Assembly: GCF_003026455.1 (NCBI RefSeq)
Contig: NZ_PYMB01000016.1
Location: forward strand, 1-64,000
Reading direction: 5' to 3'
From: Photobacterium rosenbergii
GTDB taxonomy: Bacteria > Pseudomonadota > Gammaproteobacteria > Enterobacterales > Vibrionaceae
DNA length: 64,000 bases
The notes beneath the pieces are model-generated. The model was given only the letters and a program-made list of their open reading frames with translations, had not been told where the DNA came from and made no database searches. Positions 1-7,199 of this stretch are shown piece after piece (positions within the stretch are counted from its first letter, which is position 1; each line of letters starts with the position of its first letter). Made by a program: the position numbers and the translations under genes.

Positions 1-42
1 TAATGGTGGACTGAGTCCCATGATGTACGAACTTGGAAACTA

Positions 43-67
43 ACCCCCGTGTCTACTTTACGGGGGT
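43..67. terminator. GC-rich hairpin beyond the 3' end of the iron alcohol dehydrogenase
   Basis: Perfect 8-bp arms, ACCCCCGT (43-50) and ACGGGGGT (60-67), enclose a 9-base loop. It lies about 70 bases past the stop of the minus-strand alcohol dehydrogenase. No strong T run follows on either side, so it may be a weak terminator or a 3' stabilising hairpin. Confidence 0.45.
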
Positions 68-74
68 CATATCA

Positions 75-133
75 ACCCAGCACCCAGCACCCAGCACCCA
101 GCACCCAGCACCCAGCACCCAGCACCCAGCACC
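75..133. repeat. Heptanucleotide tandem repeat, ACCCAGC x8
   Basis: Eight exact copies of ACCCAGC run from 75 to 130, followed by ACC. The array begins within about 10 bases of the alcohol dehydrogenase stop codon. All copies are identical, which suggests recent slippage expansion. A degenerate relative, two ACCCAAC units, sits at 2843-2856 beside another minus-strand stop codon. Confidence 0.95.
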
Positions 134-139
134 GATATC

Positions 140-1309
140 CTATCCCTTCAAAAAACGCCGTAACAACGCTTCACCTTGCTGTTGGGTGAGGTAGCCAGGT
201 ACCGGGTAGGTGCCATGGGCTTCAGCAAGGGCACGCTGGGTGATCAACGGGATTTCACCGGCGTTTAGCTCTGGGAATGAGGTTGGGATAGCCAGCTTCT
301 TGTTCAAGTCACCTACCGCTTGAATGAATGCTTCTGCTGTATCTAGTCCTATGACTTCTGCAAGCAGTTGAAGCCGCTTTTCACAATAAGGCTTGAGAAG
401 CTTCAGTACTTCAGGCAGCAGTATGGCATTCGCTAGTCCATGAGGAATATTGTACATGCCACCTAACTGGTGGGCGAAGGCGTGGACATAACCAACATAA
501 GCCCTTGTGAAAGCGCAGCCTGCCTCATAGGAGGCAATTGCCATTTGCTCCCTAGCTTCCAGATCATTTCCGTCTTCAAAGGCTGTAGTGAGATATTTGA
601 AGATCTTCTCGGTAGCTTGGGTCGAATACTTATCAGTGAGTGGTGTGTGGTAGGTACCGATAAAAGACTCTATAGCGTGGGTCAGGGCATCCATACCGGT
701 TGCTGCGGTAATTGGCTTGGGTAGGCCGACCATGAGAGTGGGATCGATCAGGGCCAGATCCGGCAATATGGCCGGATCGACAATAGCAAATTTCTCACGT
801 GCGCTGGGATCTGAAACAACCGCTGCGACGGTTGCTTCTGAACCAGTGCCTGCTGTTGTCGGAATAGCCATGAAAGGGGGGAGCTTCTTCCTGACTTTTA
901 GCTTTCCAGCCAATCGCCTTACAGGCTTATCCCGCACAATTTTTGCGCCAATGGCTTTGGCGCAATCTATTGGCGAACCACCCCCAATGGCGATTATGGC
1001 GTTGCACTGTTGTTCTTTGTAAACATCAGCACCCACAGCGATATTGGCAATGGTAGGGTTTGGTTTTACTTCGTCATAGATGACGAACTCAATCCCTTGA
1101 GCGGTTAGGGAATCGCATAAAGCAGTAGTGAGCCCGAGTGAGTGGATCATAGCATCGGTGACAATGAGAACTTTCTGAGCGCCTTTTGAGGCCATAAGCT
1201 CACCGGCTTTGGTGATGCAATTCGCACCCATTTCTAATTCGGGGAATGGAATCGTAATGATTTTGTTGAGCTGTTTATTGATTCCAACCACGGTTTTGTA
1301 GAGCAACAT
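140..1309 (-). CDS. Iron-containing (group III) alcohol dehydrogenase
   Basis: A 389-residue cytoplasmic NAD(P)-dependent alcohol dehydrogenase of the iron-activated family, probably interconverting a primary alcohol or diol and its aldehyde. An N-terminal Rossmann-like part carries the GGGSPIDCAKA nucleotide motif (about residues 109-119). The metal ligands expected for the FucO/AdhB family are all present: Asp207 and His211 in GMDALTH, His276 in YVHAF and His290 in IPHG. I chose the ATG at 1309 because AAAAGGA lies 8 bases before it; an in-frame ATG at 1330 has no better site. It stands alone, bounded by two heptamer repeat arrays. The substrate cannot be read from sequence. Confidence 0.9.
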   Translation of the reverse strand: MLLYKTVVGINKQLNKIITIPFPELEMGANCITKAGELMASKGAQKVLIVTDAMIHSLGLTTALCDSLTAQGIEFVIYDEVKPNPTIANIAVGADVYKEQQCNAIIAIGGGSPIDCAKAIGAKIVRDKPVRRLAGKLKVRKKLPPFMAIPTTAGTGSEATVAAVVSDPSAREKFAIVDPAILPDLALIDPTLMVGLPKPITAATGMDALTHAIESFIGTYHTPLTDKYSTQATEKIFKYLTTAFEDGNDLEAREQMAIASYEAGCAFTRAYVGYVHAFAHQLGGMYNIPHGLANAILLPEVLKLLKPYCEKRLQLLAEVIGLDTAEAFIQAVGDLNKKLAIPTSFPELNAGEIPLITQRALAEAHGTYPVPGYLTQQQGEALLRRFLKG

Positions 1310-1392
1310 AGTAAACATCCTTTTAAACACTTGTTTGAATTATAGTCACAACTTGTCATGTTTTATGGGATGAGCTTCATAGTTGGATCAAA

Positions 1393-1441
1393 ATTGGCTA
1401 TTGGCTATTGGCTATTGGCTATTGGCTATTGGCTATTGGCT
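1393..1441. repeat. Heptanucleotide tandem repeat, ATTGGCT x7
   Basis: Seven exact copies of ATTGGCT. The array overlaps the last codons and stop of the minus-strand gene at 1426-1788, so its final residues Asn-Ser-Gln are read from repeat units. The same unit recurs at 21153-21180, about 20 kb away, also just after a stop codon. The stop lies in the gene-proximal units, so changes in copy number would leave the protein intact. Confidence 0.95.
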
Positions 1442-1788
1442 AATAGCTCGGCCAAAGGAGAGGCCTTTGACGTGAATCTATTGTTTTTATAGAGGTAGCT
1501 CTTGGTGGTTTGGCTTCCGTTACTGAATGACTTGGTAATTTGGTATGGCGTGCCTTTGGCAAGATGCCAGAGAAAATGTTCTGCAGCATTGTCAAATACC
1601 GTCGCCAAGTTCGCTTTGTCGATGTGGGGTAACGGTGAGCGGAAAGAATACTCGGTCAAGGGTTGGGTATCTCGATTCTCAAGGCGCTGTTTTTCGACAT
1701 GGGCAAAGCCGAAGTCGTTGGCGTTTGGCGCGACTCCACCTGGCAGCATGTGCGCGGGGATCACTAACTTTGCTTGGGAAAGGGTCAT
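1426..1788 (-). CDS. Hypothetical protein, 120 residues
   Basis: I do not recognise this family. The protein is soluble, with no signal peptide or membrane segment, and has a basic C-terminal third (KSYLYKNNRF). A good ribosome site, GCAGGAG, lies about 6 bases before the ATG at 1788, which supports a real gene. Its 3' end runs into the ATTGGCT array, which supplies its last three residues and the TAG stop. It is divergent from the intradiol dioxygenase gene at 1908, so the two may share a promoter region at 1789-1907. No function is proposed. Confidence 0.6.
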   Translation of the reverse strand: MTLSQAKLVIPAHMLPGGVAPNANDFGFAHVEKQRLENRDTQPLTEYSFRSPLPHIDKANLATVFDNAAEHFLWHLAKGTPYQITKSFSNGSQTTKSYLYKNNRFTSKASPLAELLANSQ

Positions 1789-1907
1789 TTTTACTCCTGC
1801 TTTTTTAACATCGTGGCACAGGTTGGCGGTTAATGCACAGGGATCTTATCAGCAATTTCCCTTGTGGCTGCCACAATATAAGTGACGTCACCAAAGGGAG
1901 AATAGGA

Positions 1908-2483
1908 ATGAAGAGGCGGCACTTTCTAGCACTATGGTCGGTATTATTGGCTAAGCCCCTATGGGCGCGGGCACCGTTGGTGGCAACCCCTTCGCAGGCT
2001 GAGGGCCCTTTTTATCCAGTTGTACCGATTCCGATTAGGGCGAATTTAATTTTGCAGGAGCAAGGTATAGCCGGCGATCCCATAGAGTTGACTGGTCGGG
2101 TGAAGGATATAAAGGGGGAGCCTCTAACAGGGGTTAAAGTGGAAATTTGGCAATGCGATGGCAATGGGGTTTATGATCACCCTCAGCAACCCAATAATCA
2201 GAACTTTGACCGCCACTTTGCAGGCTTTGGCGCGGTAGAGACTGATAGTAACGGCCAATACCGATTTCGGACCCTTTTTCCAGTGCCATATACCGGGCGT
2301 CCTCCGCATATCCATGTAAAACTTTGGCGTGGCAACCAAGAACTTTTGACGACGCAGTTATATCTCAAAGGGCAAACCGGCAATGAATGGTGGGGAGGGC
2401 GGGAGCGTCAGCATCTTCAGTTTGATCCTGTCGGGAACGAAGGGAATAAGGCTGGAAAATTCGATTTTATTCTTTCGGTTTGA
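1908..2483 (+). CDS. Secreted intradiol ring-cleavage dioxygenase family protein
   Basis: A 191-residue protein of the protocatechuate 3,4-dioxygenase/catechol 1,2-dioxygenase fold, which opens aromatic diols between the hydroxyls using non-haem Fe(III). The four expected iron ligands are visible: Tyr89 (GVYDHP), Tyr128 (PVPYTG), and His134 and His136 (PPHIH). The N-terminus MKRRHFLALW followed by a hydrophobic run looks like a signal peptide, possibly Tat, so it probably acts outside the cytoplasm. The ATG at 1908 follows AGGGAGAATAGGA; an earlier in-frame start at 1833 would hide the signal. It has no aromatic-catabolism neighbours, and the substrate is unknown. Confidence 0.85.
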   Translation: MKRRHFLALWSVLLAKPLWARAPLVATPSQAEGPFYPVVPIPIRANLILQEQGIAGDPIELTGRVKDIKGEPLTGVKVEIWQCDGNGVYDHPQQPNNQNFDRHFAGFGAVETDSNGQYRFRTLFPVPYTGRPPHIHVKLWRGNQELLTTQLYLKGQTGNEWWGGRERQHLQFDPVGNEGNKAGKFDFILSV

Positions 2484-2544
2484 TCGTTTAACTCTCAATT
2501 ATTAGATTATCGCTGGTATTGTGAGCAGTCGGTTGTTTGGGGTA

Positions 2545-2571
2545 TTTACAACACTCAGAGTGCCCGATAAT
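2545..2571 (+). promoter_or_regulatory. Probable tRNA promoter
   Basis: TTTACA (2545-2550) and GATAAT (2566-2571) are separated by 15 bp. A GC-rich stretch (CGCCGC, 2575-2580) follows at the discriminator position, as is common in stringently controlled stable-RNA promoters. The spacing is short, so the -35 assignment is tentative. Confidence 0.45.
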
Positions 2572-2586
2572 ATACGCCGCACTTAC

Positions 2587-2677
2587 GGAGAGATGGCTGA
2601 GTGGTTGAAAGCACCGGTCTTGAAAACCGGCATACGTTAATAGCGTATCTAGGGTTCAAATCCCTATCTCTCCGCCA
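2587..2677 (+). tRNA. tRNA-Ser (anticodon TGA)
   Basis: A 91-nt class II tRNA with encoded CCA. The acceptor stem GGAGAGA (2587-2593) pairs with TCTCTCC (2667-2673), followed by G discriminator and CCA. The anticodon loop CTTGAAA holds TGA. The long variable arm (CATACGTTAATAGCGTAT) is typical of serine tRNAs, and the T loop GGTTCAAATCC is intact. It heads a two-tRNA unit with tRNA-Asp. Confidence 0.97.
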
Positions 2678-2719
2678 CATTCTACAAGTTGGGTTAGTTA
2701 CCGAGCTTGGCAAAGAATT

Positions 2720-2796
2720 GGAGCGGTAGTTCAGTTGGTTAGAATACCGGCCTGTCACGCCGGGGGTCGCGGGTTCGAGTCCCGTCCGCTCCGCCA
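2720..2796 (+). tRNA. tRNA-Asp (anticodon GTC)
   Basis: A 77-nt tRNA with encoded CCA. The acceptor stem GGAGCGG pairs with CCGCTCC (2786-2792). The anticodon loop CTGTCAC holds GTC, and the T loop GGTTCGAGTCC is canonical. It lies 42 bases after tRNA-Ser and is followed at once by a terminator, so the two are probably one transcript. Confidence 0.97.
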
Positions 2797-2804
2797 CTAC
2801 ACTG

Positions 2805-2834
2805 AAGGCTCAGTCGAAAGACTGGGCCTTTTTT
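2805..2834 (+). terminator. Terminator of the tRNA-Ser/tRNA-Asp unit
   Basis: An 11-bp stem AAGGCTCAGTC / GACTGGGCCTT with a GAAA tetraloop and one G-U pair is followed by a T run. Confidence 0.9.
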
Positions 2835-2863
2835 GTATCTACACCCAACACCCAACCACAACG

Positions 2864-3118
2864 CTAAATGCTATGGCTTGAGAATTTGCCCTGTCCATTA
2901 CGGGCGCCTTTTAAGGTCGTTGGAATAGCTAATTGCTTAACTTTCATTGGTTTTGCTGCAGTTTCAACTTTGTGGCTGGTTTGCGCTGCGTTCACTGCAT
3001 GCTCTTCTTGGTATGAAACTTGAGTCCAAGAAGCCACATCACTACGGCTGACAGTTAAGTCGGCAAGGGCTGTTGTAGAAAAAGCCAAAAGTGCTGCCGA
3101 TATAAAAAAACGATTCAT
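2864..3118 (-). CDS. Small secreted protein of unknown function
   Basis: An 84-residue protein with a clear Sec signal peptide (MNRFFISAALLAFSTTALA, probable cleavage after residue 19). The mature part is about 65 residues, polar, rich in Ser, Thr and Lys, and without cysteine, so it is probably periplasmic. I do not recognise the family. A weak ribosome site, GTAGAAGATA, precedes the ATG. Two degenerate ACCCAAC units sit just beyond the stop codon, a small version of the arrays seen elsewhere in the window. It is separated from the upstream LysR gene by a long inverted repeat, so it is probably transcribed alone. Confidence 0.6.
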   Translation of the reverse strand: MNRFFISAALLAFSTTALADLTVSRSDVASWTQVSYQEEHAVNAAQTSHKVETAAKPMKVKQLAIPTTLKGARNGQGKFSSHSI

Positions 3119-3246
3119 TATCTTCTACCTGTGTAACCTAACATTCAGCAGAAAATTGCTGTGTTTCGATGGCGGAGATTATGTATCGCTTTAATCATTA
3201 TGATAATGGGCCGATTGGTTAAATCACTTTTACCGATAGGCTAATA

Positions 3247-3282
3247 ATCGTGCTGAGCTAGATCTAGCTGTGCCAGCACGAT
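3247..3282. repeat. Nested inverted repeat downstream of the LysR gene
   Basis: Outer arms ATCGTGCTG (3247-3255) and CAGCACGAT (3274-3282) are perfect. They enclose a perfect 14-bp palindrome, AGCTAGATCTAGCT (3256-3269). It lies 16 bases past the stop of the LysR gene and may be its terminator, though on the minus strand only TTATTAG follows instead of a strong T run. Confidence 0.7.
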
Positions 3283-3297
3283 GAATGAAAGAAGTGT

Positions 3298-4206
3298 TTA
3301 TTTGGTAGGGTTGCCATGTTGCGAGTTGGCAATTTCTTCGCTGACCCAATGTAGCAACTGTTTGATGGCACGGGATAATACTTGGTTTTGGCGTACGATG
3401 TAACCCAGGCTGGTAGTCGGGAAGTCGGGCAATGGAGTAATGGTACTTTTAAGGTTTAGCTTAGGGTGTAGCGAAAAGGCAGGCACGATGGCAATACCAA
3501 ATCCTGCTTCGGCCCAGTCGATTTGGGCATCGACACTACCAACTTCCATCACTCGATATTTGGGCAGGTGCAAGCTTGGCAAGGCAAGATCAATCAGATC
3601 GCGGGTACGGGTATCGTGGCCTAGCAGGATCAATGTCGGTTCTTCGCCTGATGGCGTGATCTTTCCTTCTTTGGCCTGCTGCTGCCACTCACTCAAGCCA
3701 TTTCCGAAAGCACACCAACGTATTTGGCGCAGTTCGGTAAAGTGCAGCGGCTGACTCTCCTTTTGTGCAATTACAAACCCCAAATCGGCTTTGGCACTCT
3801 TGACCAGTTCGGCTGCCTGGGTCGAGGTGGTGTTGAAGAGGGAAAGGTCGATACCGGGAAACTCTTGTTTGAATGATTGGAAGGGTTTGATTAGCAATAG
3901 CCGGGAGATAATGTCACTGGCGGCAATAGAAAGGGTACCTTGCGACAAATCGTTGATGGCATTGAGATCAGATTGGCACACCTGCAGCTCTTGCAGGGTA
4001 GACTGGGCGCTTTGCAATAGGCGTTCACCGGCTTGAGTGAGGCGAAAAGGGTTGCGTTCGACTAACTTTACCCGGGTTGCTTGCTCTAACTGCTTGATGT
4101 GTAAGCTGACATTAGGCTGGGTCATGTGCAGCTCTGACGCTGTTTTCCCGAAATGTTCCAATCGAGACAAAGTAACAAAGGTATTAAGCCAATTGAGATC
4201 TAGCAT
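3298..4206 (-). CDS. LysR-family transcriptional regulator
   Basis: A 302-residue LysR-type regulator. An N-terminal winged helix-turn-helix (about residues 3-62; TASELHMTQPNVSLHIKQLE) is followed by a periplasmic-binding-protein-like effector domain (about 90-290). It is divergent from the second adenylosuccinate synthetase gene at 4368, with 161 bp between them. By the usual LysR arrangement it may control purA and itself; this is inference, and no clear T-N11-A operator was identified. The ATG at 4206 has only a weak ribosome site. Ligand unknown. Confidence 0.88.
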   Translation of the reverse strand: MLDLNWLNTFVTLSRLEHFGKTASELHMTQPNVSLHIKQLEQATRVKLVERNPFRLTQAGERLLQSAQSTLQELQVCQSDLNAINDLSQGTLSIAASDIISRLLLIKPFQSFKQEFPGIDLSLFNTTSTQAAELVKSAKADLGFVIAQKESQPLHFTELRQIRWCAFGNGLSEWQQQAKEGKITPSGEEPTLILLGHDTRTRDLIDLALPSLHLPKYRVMEVGSVDAQIDWAEAGFGIAIVPAFSLHPKLNLKSTITPLPDFPTTSLGYIVRQNQVLSRAIKQLLHWVSEEIANSQHGNPTK

Positions 4207-4367
4207 AAAGACACGCCTGTTGAACTGCTAACGCCGAATTGCTCTATTCTACGCCCTTTGTCACAAAATCCCATATGAGATCCTTATTGGAGTTATAACG
4301 ATTATTAATTTTTCTTATTAGCTTGGTCGCCTTAGCATAATCGCATCTTTGTTTGGGAGAGTTAATT

Positions 4368-5624
4368 ATGTCGTCTATCGTTGTTGTTGGTGCTAACTGG
4401 GGTGATGAAGGCAAGGGCCGAATCGTTGATTTCCTTGCTGAGCAAGCCTCTGCAAGTATTCGTTTCCAAGGTGGTAATAATGCCGGCCACACTGTGGTTA
4501 ATGACTTGGGAACCTTCAAGTTGCACCAGCTACCAAGCGGCGTATTTAACCCTGACTGCCTTGCGGTGCTAGGCCCTGGTATGGTTATAAGCCCTGAGCC
4601 TCTATCTACTGAACTAGCCGAAGTGAAAGCTGCTGGGGTTAACGTTAACCTTTGCATTTCTGACCGTGCTACTTTGTGTCTTCCACTCCACGCTCTTGAA
4701 GATACCCTAGAAGAAGTTCGTTTGGGTGATGCAGCCTACGGTTCAACCCGTCAGGGCATAGCACCTGCTTACGGTGACCGCGTGATGAAGAAAGGCATCT
4801 TGGTTGGCTGGTTGAAGCAGCCTGAAGTTTTGTGTGAGCGTATTCAGTTCTGGATGGACTGGAAACTACCTCAGCTAAAAGCGCTTTACCCGACTTTCGA
4901 ATTCAGCCAGACCGCGCAAGAGATGACCGAATGGTTGCTAGAAGTCTCTGAACCTTGGCGCGATGCTATCTGCAACGTGACTTTGCCGCTAAAAGCACTA
5001 CAAGCAGACGATCAGAACCTGCTTTTCGAAGCCCAGCTTGGTGCGGGGCGTGACCTGACTTACGGTGAATACCCATGGACAACATCGTCTAACGTTGTCT
5101 CTATGTATGCTGGTATCGGTAGTGGCTTGCCAGCCCTTCGCCCAGAGCGCGTAATTGCGGTTGCCAAAGCATTTAGCTCATCAGTAGGTACCGGTACGCT
5201 GATCACAGCGATGGAAGAGCAAGATGCTTTCCGTGAAGCCGCGGGTGAGTTCGGTGCAACAACGGGCCGTCCACGCGACATGGGTTACTTCGATGCCGTA
5301 GCAACCAAGAATGGTGTTGAACTACAGGCCGCTACAGAAATTGCCCTGACAAAAGTCGACTGCCTAAGTGGCTTGAGCGATCTTAAAATCTGTGTTGCTT
5401 ACGATGGTGACCACAGCGAGAACCCAATTTGGCCACAGACTGCTTCTCTAGCGCCTGTATACGAGCAGATGGAAGGCTGGAGCGAAGATATTACTGGTTG
5501 CCGCAAGTTCGAAGAGTTGCCAAAAGCCGCTCAAGCTTACGTGCTACGTATCGAAGAGCTAATGGGTGTACCGGTGAAAATGGTTTCAGTTGGCCCTGGC
5601 CGTGAACAGATGATCATGCGCTAA
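4368..5624 (+). CDS. purA: Adenylosuccinate synthetase, probable second copy
   Basis: A 418-residue enzyme joining IMP and L-aspartate with GTP to make adenylosuccinate, the first committed step to AMP. The GTP P-loop WGDEGKG (residues 11-17) contains the catalytic Asp13, and NNAGHT supplies the catalytic His. The aspartate-binding loop GATTGRPRD keeps two arginines where E. coli has GATTGRRRR. Asp13 argues against the phage PurZ (2-aminoadenine) type, where this residue is replaced. The sequence departs clearly from E. coli PurA and lacks purine-gene neighbours, so it is probably a paralogue beside a housekeeping copy. The ATG at 4368 follows GGGAGA. A divergent LysR gene may regulate it. 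Confidence 0.88.
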   Translation: MSSIVVVGANWGDEGKGRIVDFLAEQASASIRFQGGNNAGHTVVNDLGTFKLHQLPSGVFNPDCLAVLGPGMVISPEPLSTELAEVKAAGVNVNLCISDRATLCLPLHALEDTLEEVRLGDAAYGSTRQGIAPAYGDRVMKKGILVGWLKQPEVLCERIQFWMDWKLPQLKALYPTFEFSQTAQEMTEWLLEVSEPWRDAICNVTLPLKALQADDQNLLFEAQLGAGRDLTYGEYPWTTSSNVVSMYAGIGSGLPALRPERVIAVAKAFSSSVGTGTLITAMEEQDAFREAAGEFGATTGRPRDMGYFDAVATKNGVELQAATEIALTKVDCLSGLSDLKICVAYDGDHSENPIWPQTASLAPVYEQMEGWSEDITGCRKFEELPKAAQAYVLRIEELMGVPVKMVSVGPGREQMIMR

Positions 5625-5656
5625 TTCAACTCTGAAACGCCTTAATCAGATACAGA

Positions 5657-5686
5657 AAAGCCAGTACTCTCGGTACTGGCTTTTTG
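5657..5686 (+). terminator. purA terminator
   Basis: An 11-bp perfect stem AAAGCCAGTAC / GTACTGGCTTT with loop TCTCG is followed by T residues. It lies 33 bases past the purA stop and may also serve the convergent Usp gene. Confidence 0.9.
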
Positions 5687-5719
5687 CTATTTATTGTTAA
5701 CTAGGGGACAGTTCTGGGG

Positions 5720-6649
5720 TCATACCGGTGATTCGAACGAGTCTGGCTTGAGGGTCAATACCGAGCAGCTGAGCTGGTTGACCATCGACTCGGCAGTATT
5801 GCCCATCAGGAAGCCTGCGATACCGGTGCGCGATAGCGACCCTAGAATGACCACATCTACCCCTTTGGCTGACGCATACAGTGGCAGCACTTGACGCGCT
5901 TCCCCTTCGACAATTTCTATCTTGGTATTTACCATGCTGTCTTGGTGTGGTTCTAGCAACGATTTCAAGCGCTCAATACGCTCGTTCCTCATCTTCTCAG
6001 ACAGTTGCGCGATGTCATTATCGTCGTAGCCGCTCCATTTTCTCAGGTAGCCTTCCGAGTCAAGACGCCATGCGTGACACAGTGTTAAGTCAGCACCGGT
6101 GATTTCGCAATATTCCAATGCCAGCGCAATCAGCTTGGAATTAAAGTCTTGGTATTCGATGTTGCTGAGATCAATGGCGGCGACCACTTGTTCGATAGGC
6201 TTGGAGTAGGAGCTGATCGACCAAATCGGTACTTCTGATTTGCGGATGATGTTTAAGGTGTTGCGGCCGCGTTGGCAGGCTAGCTTCTTGTCGTCCCTTG
6301 TCGAGTCAATGATCACCATGCTGGCCTGTGATGATTTGGCCTCTTTGATGATTTCGATATGCGGGATGCCGATTCTGACAAGGGTATTGAATGTGATATT
6401 CGGGTACTCAGCATTCAGCACTTCGACATAGTGGTTAAGCTGTTTGTGGTAATACTTCTCTGCTTCGTCAATGATATTGACGGCCGTATTGGAATGTTTA
6501 GCGACCTCTTTAAGTTCGCACAATTCTTCAACTACAGTGAGCAGGGTAACTTGGGCAGAACAGCGATTGGCAAAGGCGAAAGCCTGATGGAAGGAATCAT
6601 TGAGCGGTTGCTCAGGAGCAATGGTAACCAATAGTCGATTGAGTTTCAT
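5720..6649 (-). CDS. Tandem universal stress protein (UspE-like)
   Basis: A 309-residue cytoplasmic protein made of two Usp domains in tandem (about residues 1-150 and 155-305), like E. coli UspE. The second domain ends in VVILGSLSRTGIAGFLMGNTAE, spaced like the Usp nucleotide-binding loop (G-x2-G-x9-G-S/T) but not a perfect match; the first lacks a clear version. Usp proteins help cells survive starvation and redox stress, and some bind ATP. A strong ribosome site, AAGGAGG, sits just before the ATG at 6649. The gene is convergent with purA and appears to stand alone. Confidence 0.85.
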   Translation of the reverse strand: MKLNRLLVTIAPEQPLNDSFHQAFAFANRCSAQVTLLTVVEELCELKEVAKHSNTAVNIIDEAEKYYHKQLNHYVEVLNAEYPNITFNTLVRIGIPHIEIIKEAKSSQASMVIIDSTRDDKKLACQRGRNTLNIIRKSEVPIWSISSYSKPIEQVVAAIDLSNIEYQDFNSKLIALALEYCEITGADLTLCHAWRLDSEGYLRKWSGYDDNDIAQLSEKMRNERIERLKSLLEPHQDSMVNTKIEIVEGEARQVLPLYASAKGVDVVILGSLSRTGIAGFLMGNTAESMVNQLSCSVLTLKPDSFESPV

Positions 6650-6851
6650 ATGTCCTCCTTAAACACGCAAAAAAGTTGTGGCTTTTACTTTAGTTTATAA
6701 CGGCTGGTTAGCGATTACCTGACCGGTTCATGTTTGGTAACAGAAATGCGCAATTATGAGACTGGTTTTGGGCGCTGGTTCAAATTGTATCGTGATGATG
6801 AGAGGTGGATAACTCTGAGTTGGATGCTTCGATGACCTTTTTATCGGAGCA

Positions 6852-6882
6852 CCCAGTAGAGTCGGAGAGAAACACTACTGGG
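6852..6882. repeat. Inverted repeat past the small membrane protein gene
   Basis: Arms CCCAGTAG (6852-6859) and CTACTGGG (6875-6882) are perfect, with a 15-base loop. It begins 25 bases past the stop of the small minus-strand gene at 6907-6972 and could act as its 3' hairpin; no T run follows. Confidence 0.45.
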
Positions 6883-6906
6883 GTTCTGTTAAATGTGGCT
6901 GCCTAC

Positions 6907-6972
6907 TTAGAAAATAACAAAGATGACGGCAGCAATAATAGCAACAGTAATAGCGATAGATTTAGCATTCAT
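6907..6972 (-). CDS. Very small single-span membrane protein, 21 residues
   Basis: A 22-codon reading frame on the minus strand. AAAAGGG lies 8 bases before its ATG, a good ribosome site. The product begins MNAKS and continues as sixteen mostly hydrophobic residues (Ile, Ala, Val, Phe) to the end, long enough for one short transmembrane helix. The size and build resemble known bacterial micro-membrane proteins such as YohP or MgtS, but I do not recognise the sequence. It lies alone between the Usp gene and ydcH, in the same direction as both, about 230 bases from either. Support is the ribosome site plus the coherent hydrophobic composition; conservation is untested. Confidence 0.5.
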   Translation of the reverse strand: MNAKSIAITVAIIAAVIFVIF

Positions 6973-7199
6973 GAATATTACCCTTTTGATTAATGATATT
7001 GAAAACTAGGCCTTGGCCTTTGATGCTTATTTTGGTGTCTGGGATGGTTCCAGAGTCAACCTTATTTCACGTATTAATTTGGGCAGAATAATTATGAGCT
7101 TTTTGAGGTGGTGAGATAGAAGTGATAGGGGGATGTGAAAATATAGAAATTATTAGAGGGCCGGAATTTGGCCCCCGTAACTATAAGGAATATCTCGGT
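6973..7199. other. Gap between the small membrane protein gene and ydcH
   Basis: No convincing reading frame was seen. The stretch should hold the small gene's promoter. A short G/C-rich inverted repeat, GGGCC and GGCCC (about 7158-7174), lies 25 bases past the ydcH stop and may be a weak ydcH terminator. Confidence 0.4.

Noticed and set aside
75-133. A CRISPR array
   Set aside because: Units are 7 bp with no spacers and no cas genes; the same holds for the other tandem arrays.
2555-2797. An 80-codon minus-strand frame across the two tRNA genes
   Set aside because: It is the antisense of tRNA-Ser and tRNA-Asp and gives the familiar false protein start MAERTGLEPATPG; both tRNAs are structurally perfect.
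4368-5624. PurZ (phage 2-aminoadenine synthetase) identity
   Set aside because: The catalytic Asp13 and aspartate-loop arginines of true PurA are kept, and no phage genes are nearby.
6805-6993. A 62-codon plus-strand frame
   Set aside because: GTG start without a ribosome site and a low-complexity Asn/Ser run; the minus strand carries a better-supported small gene.
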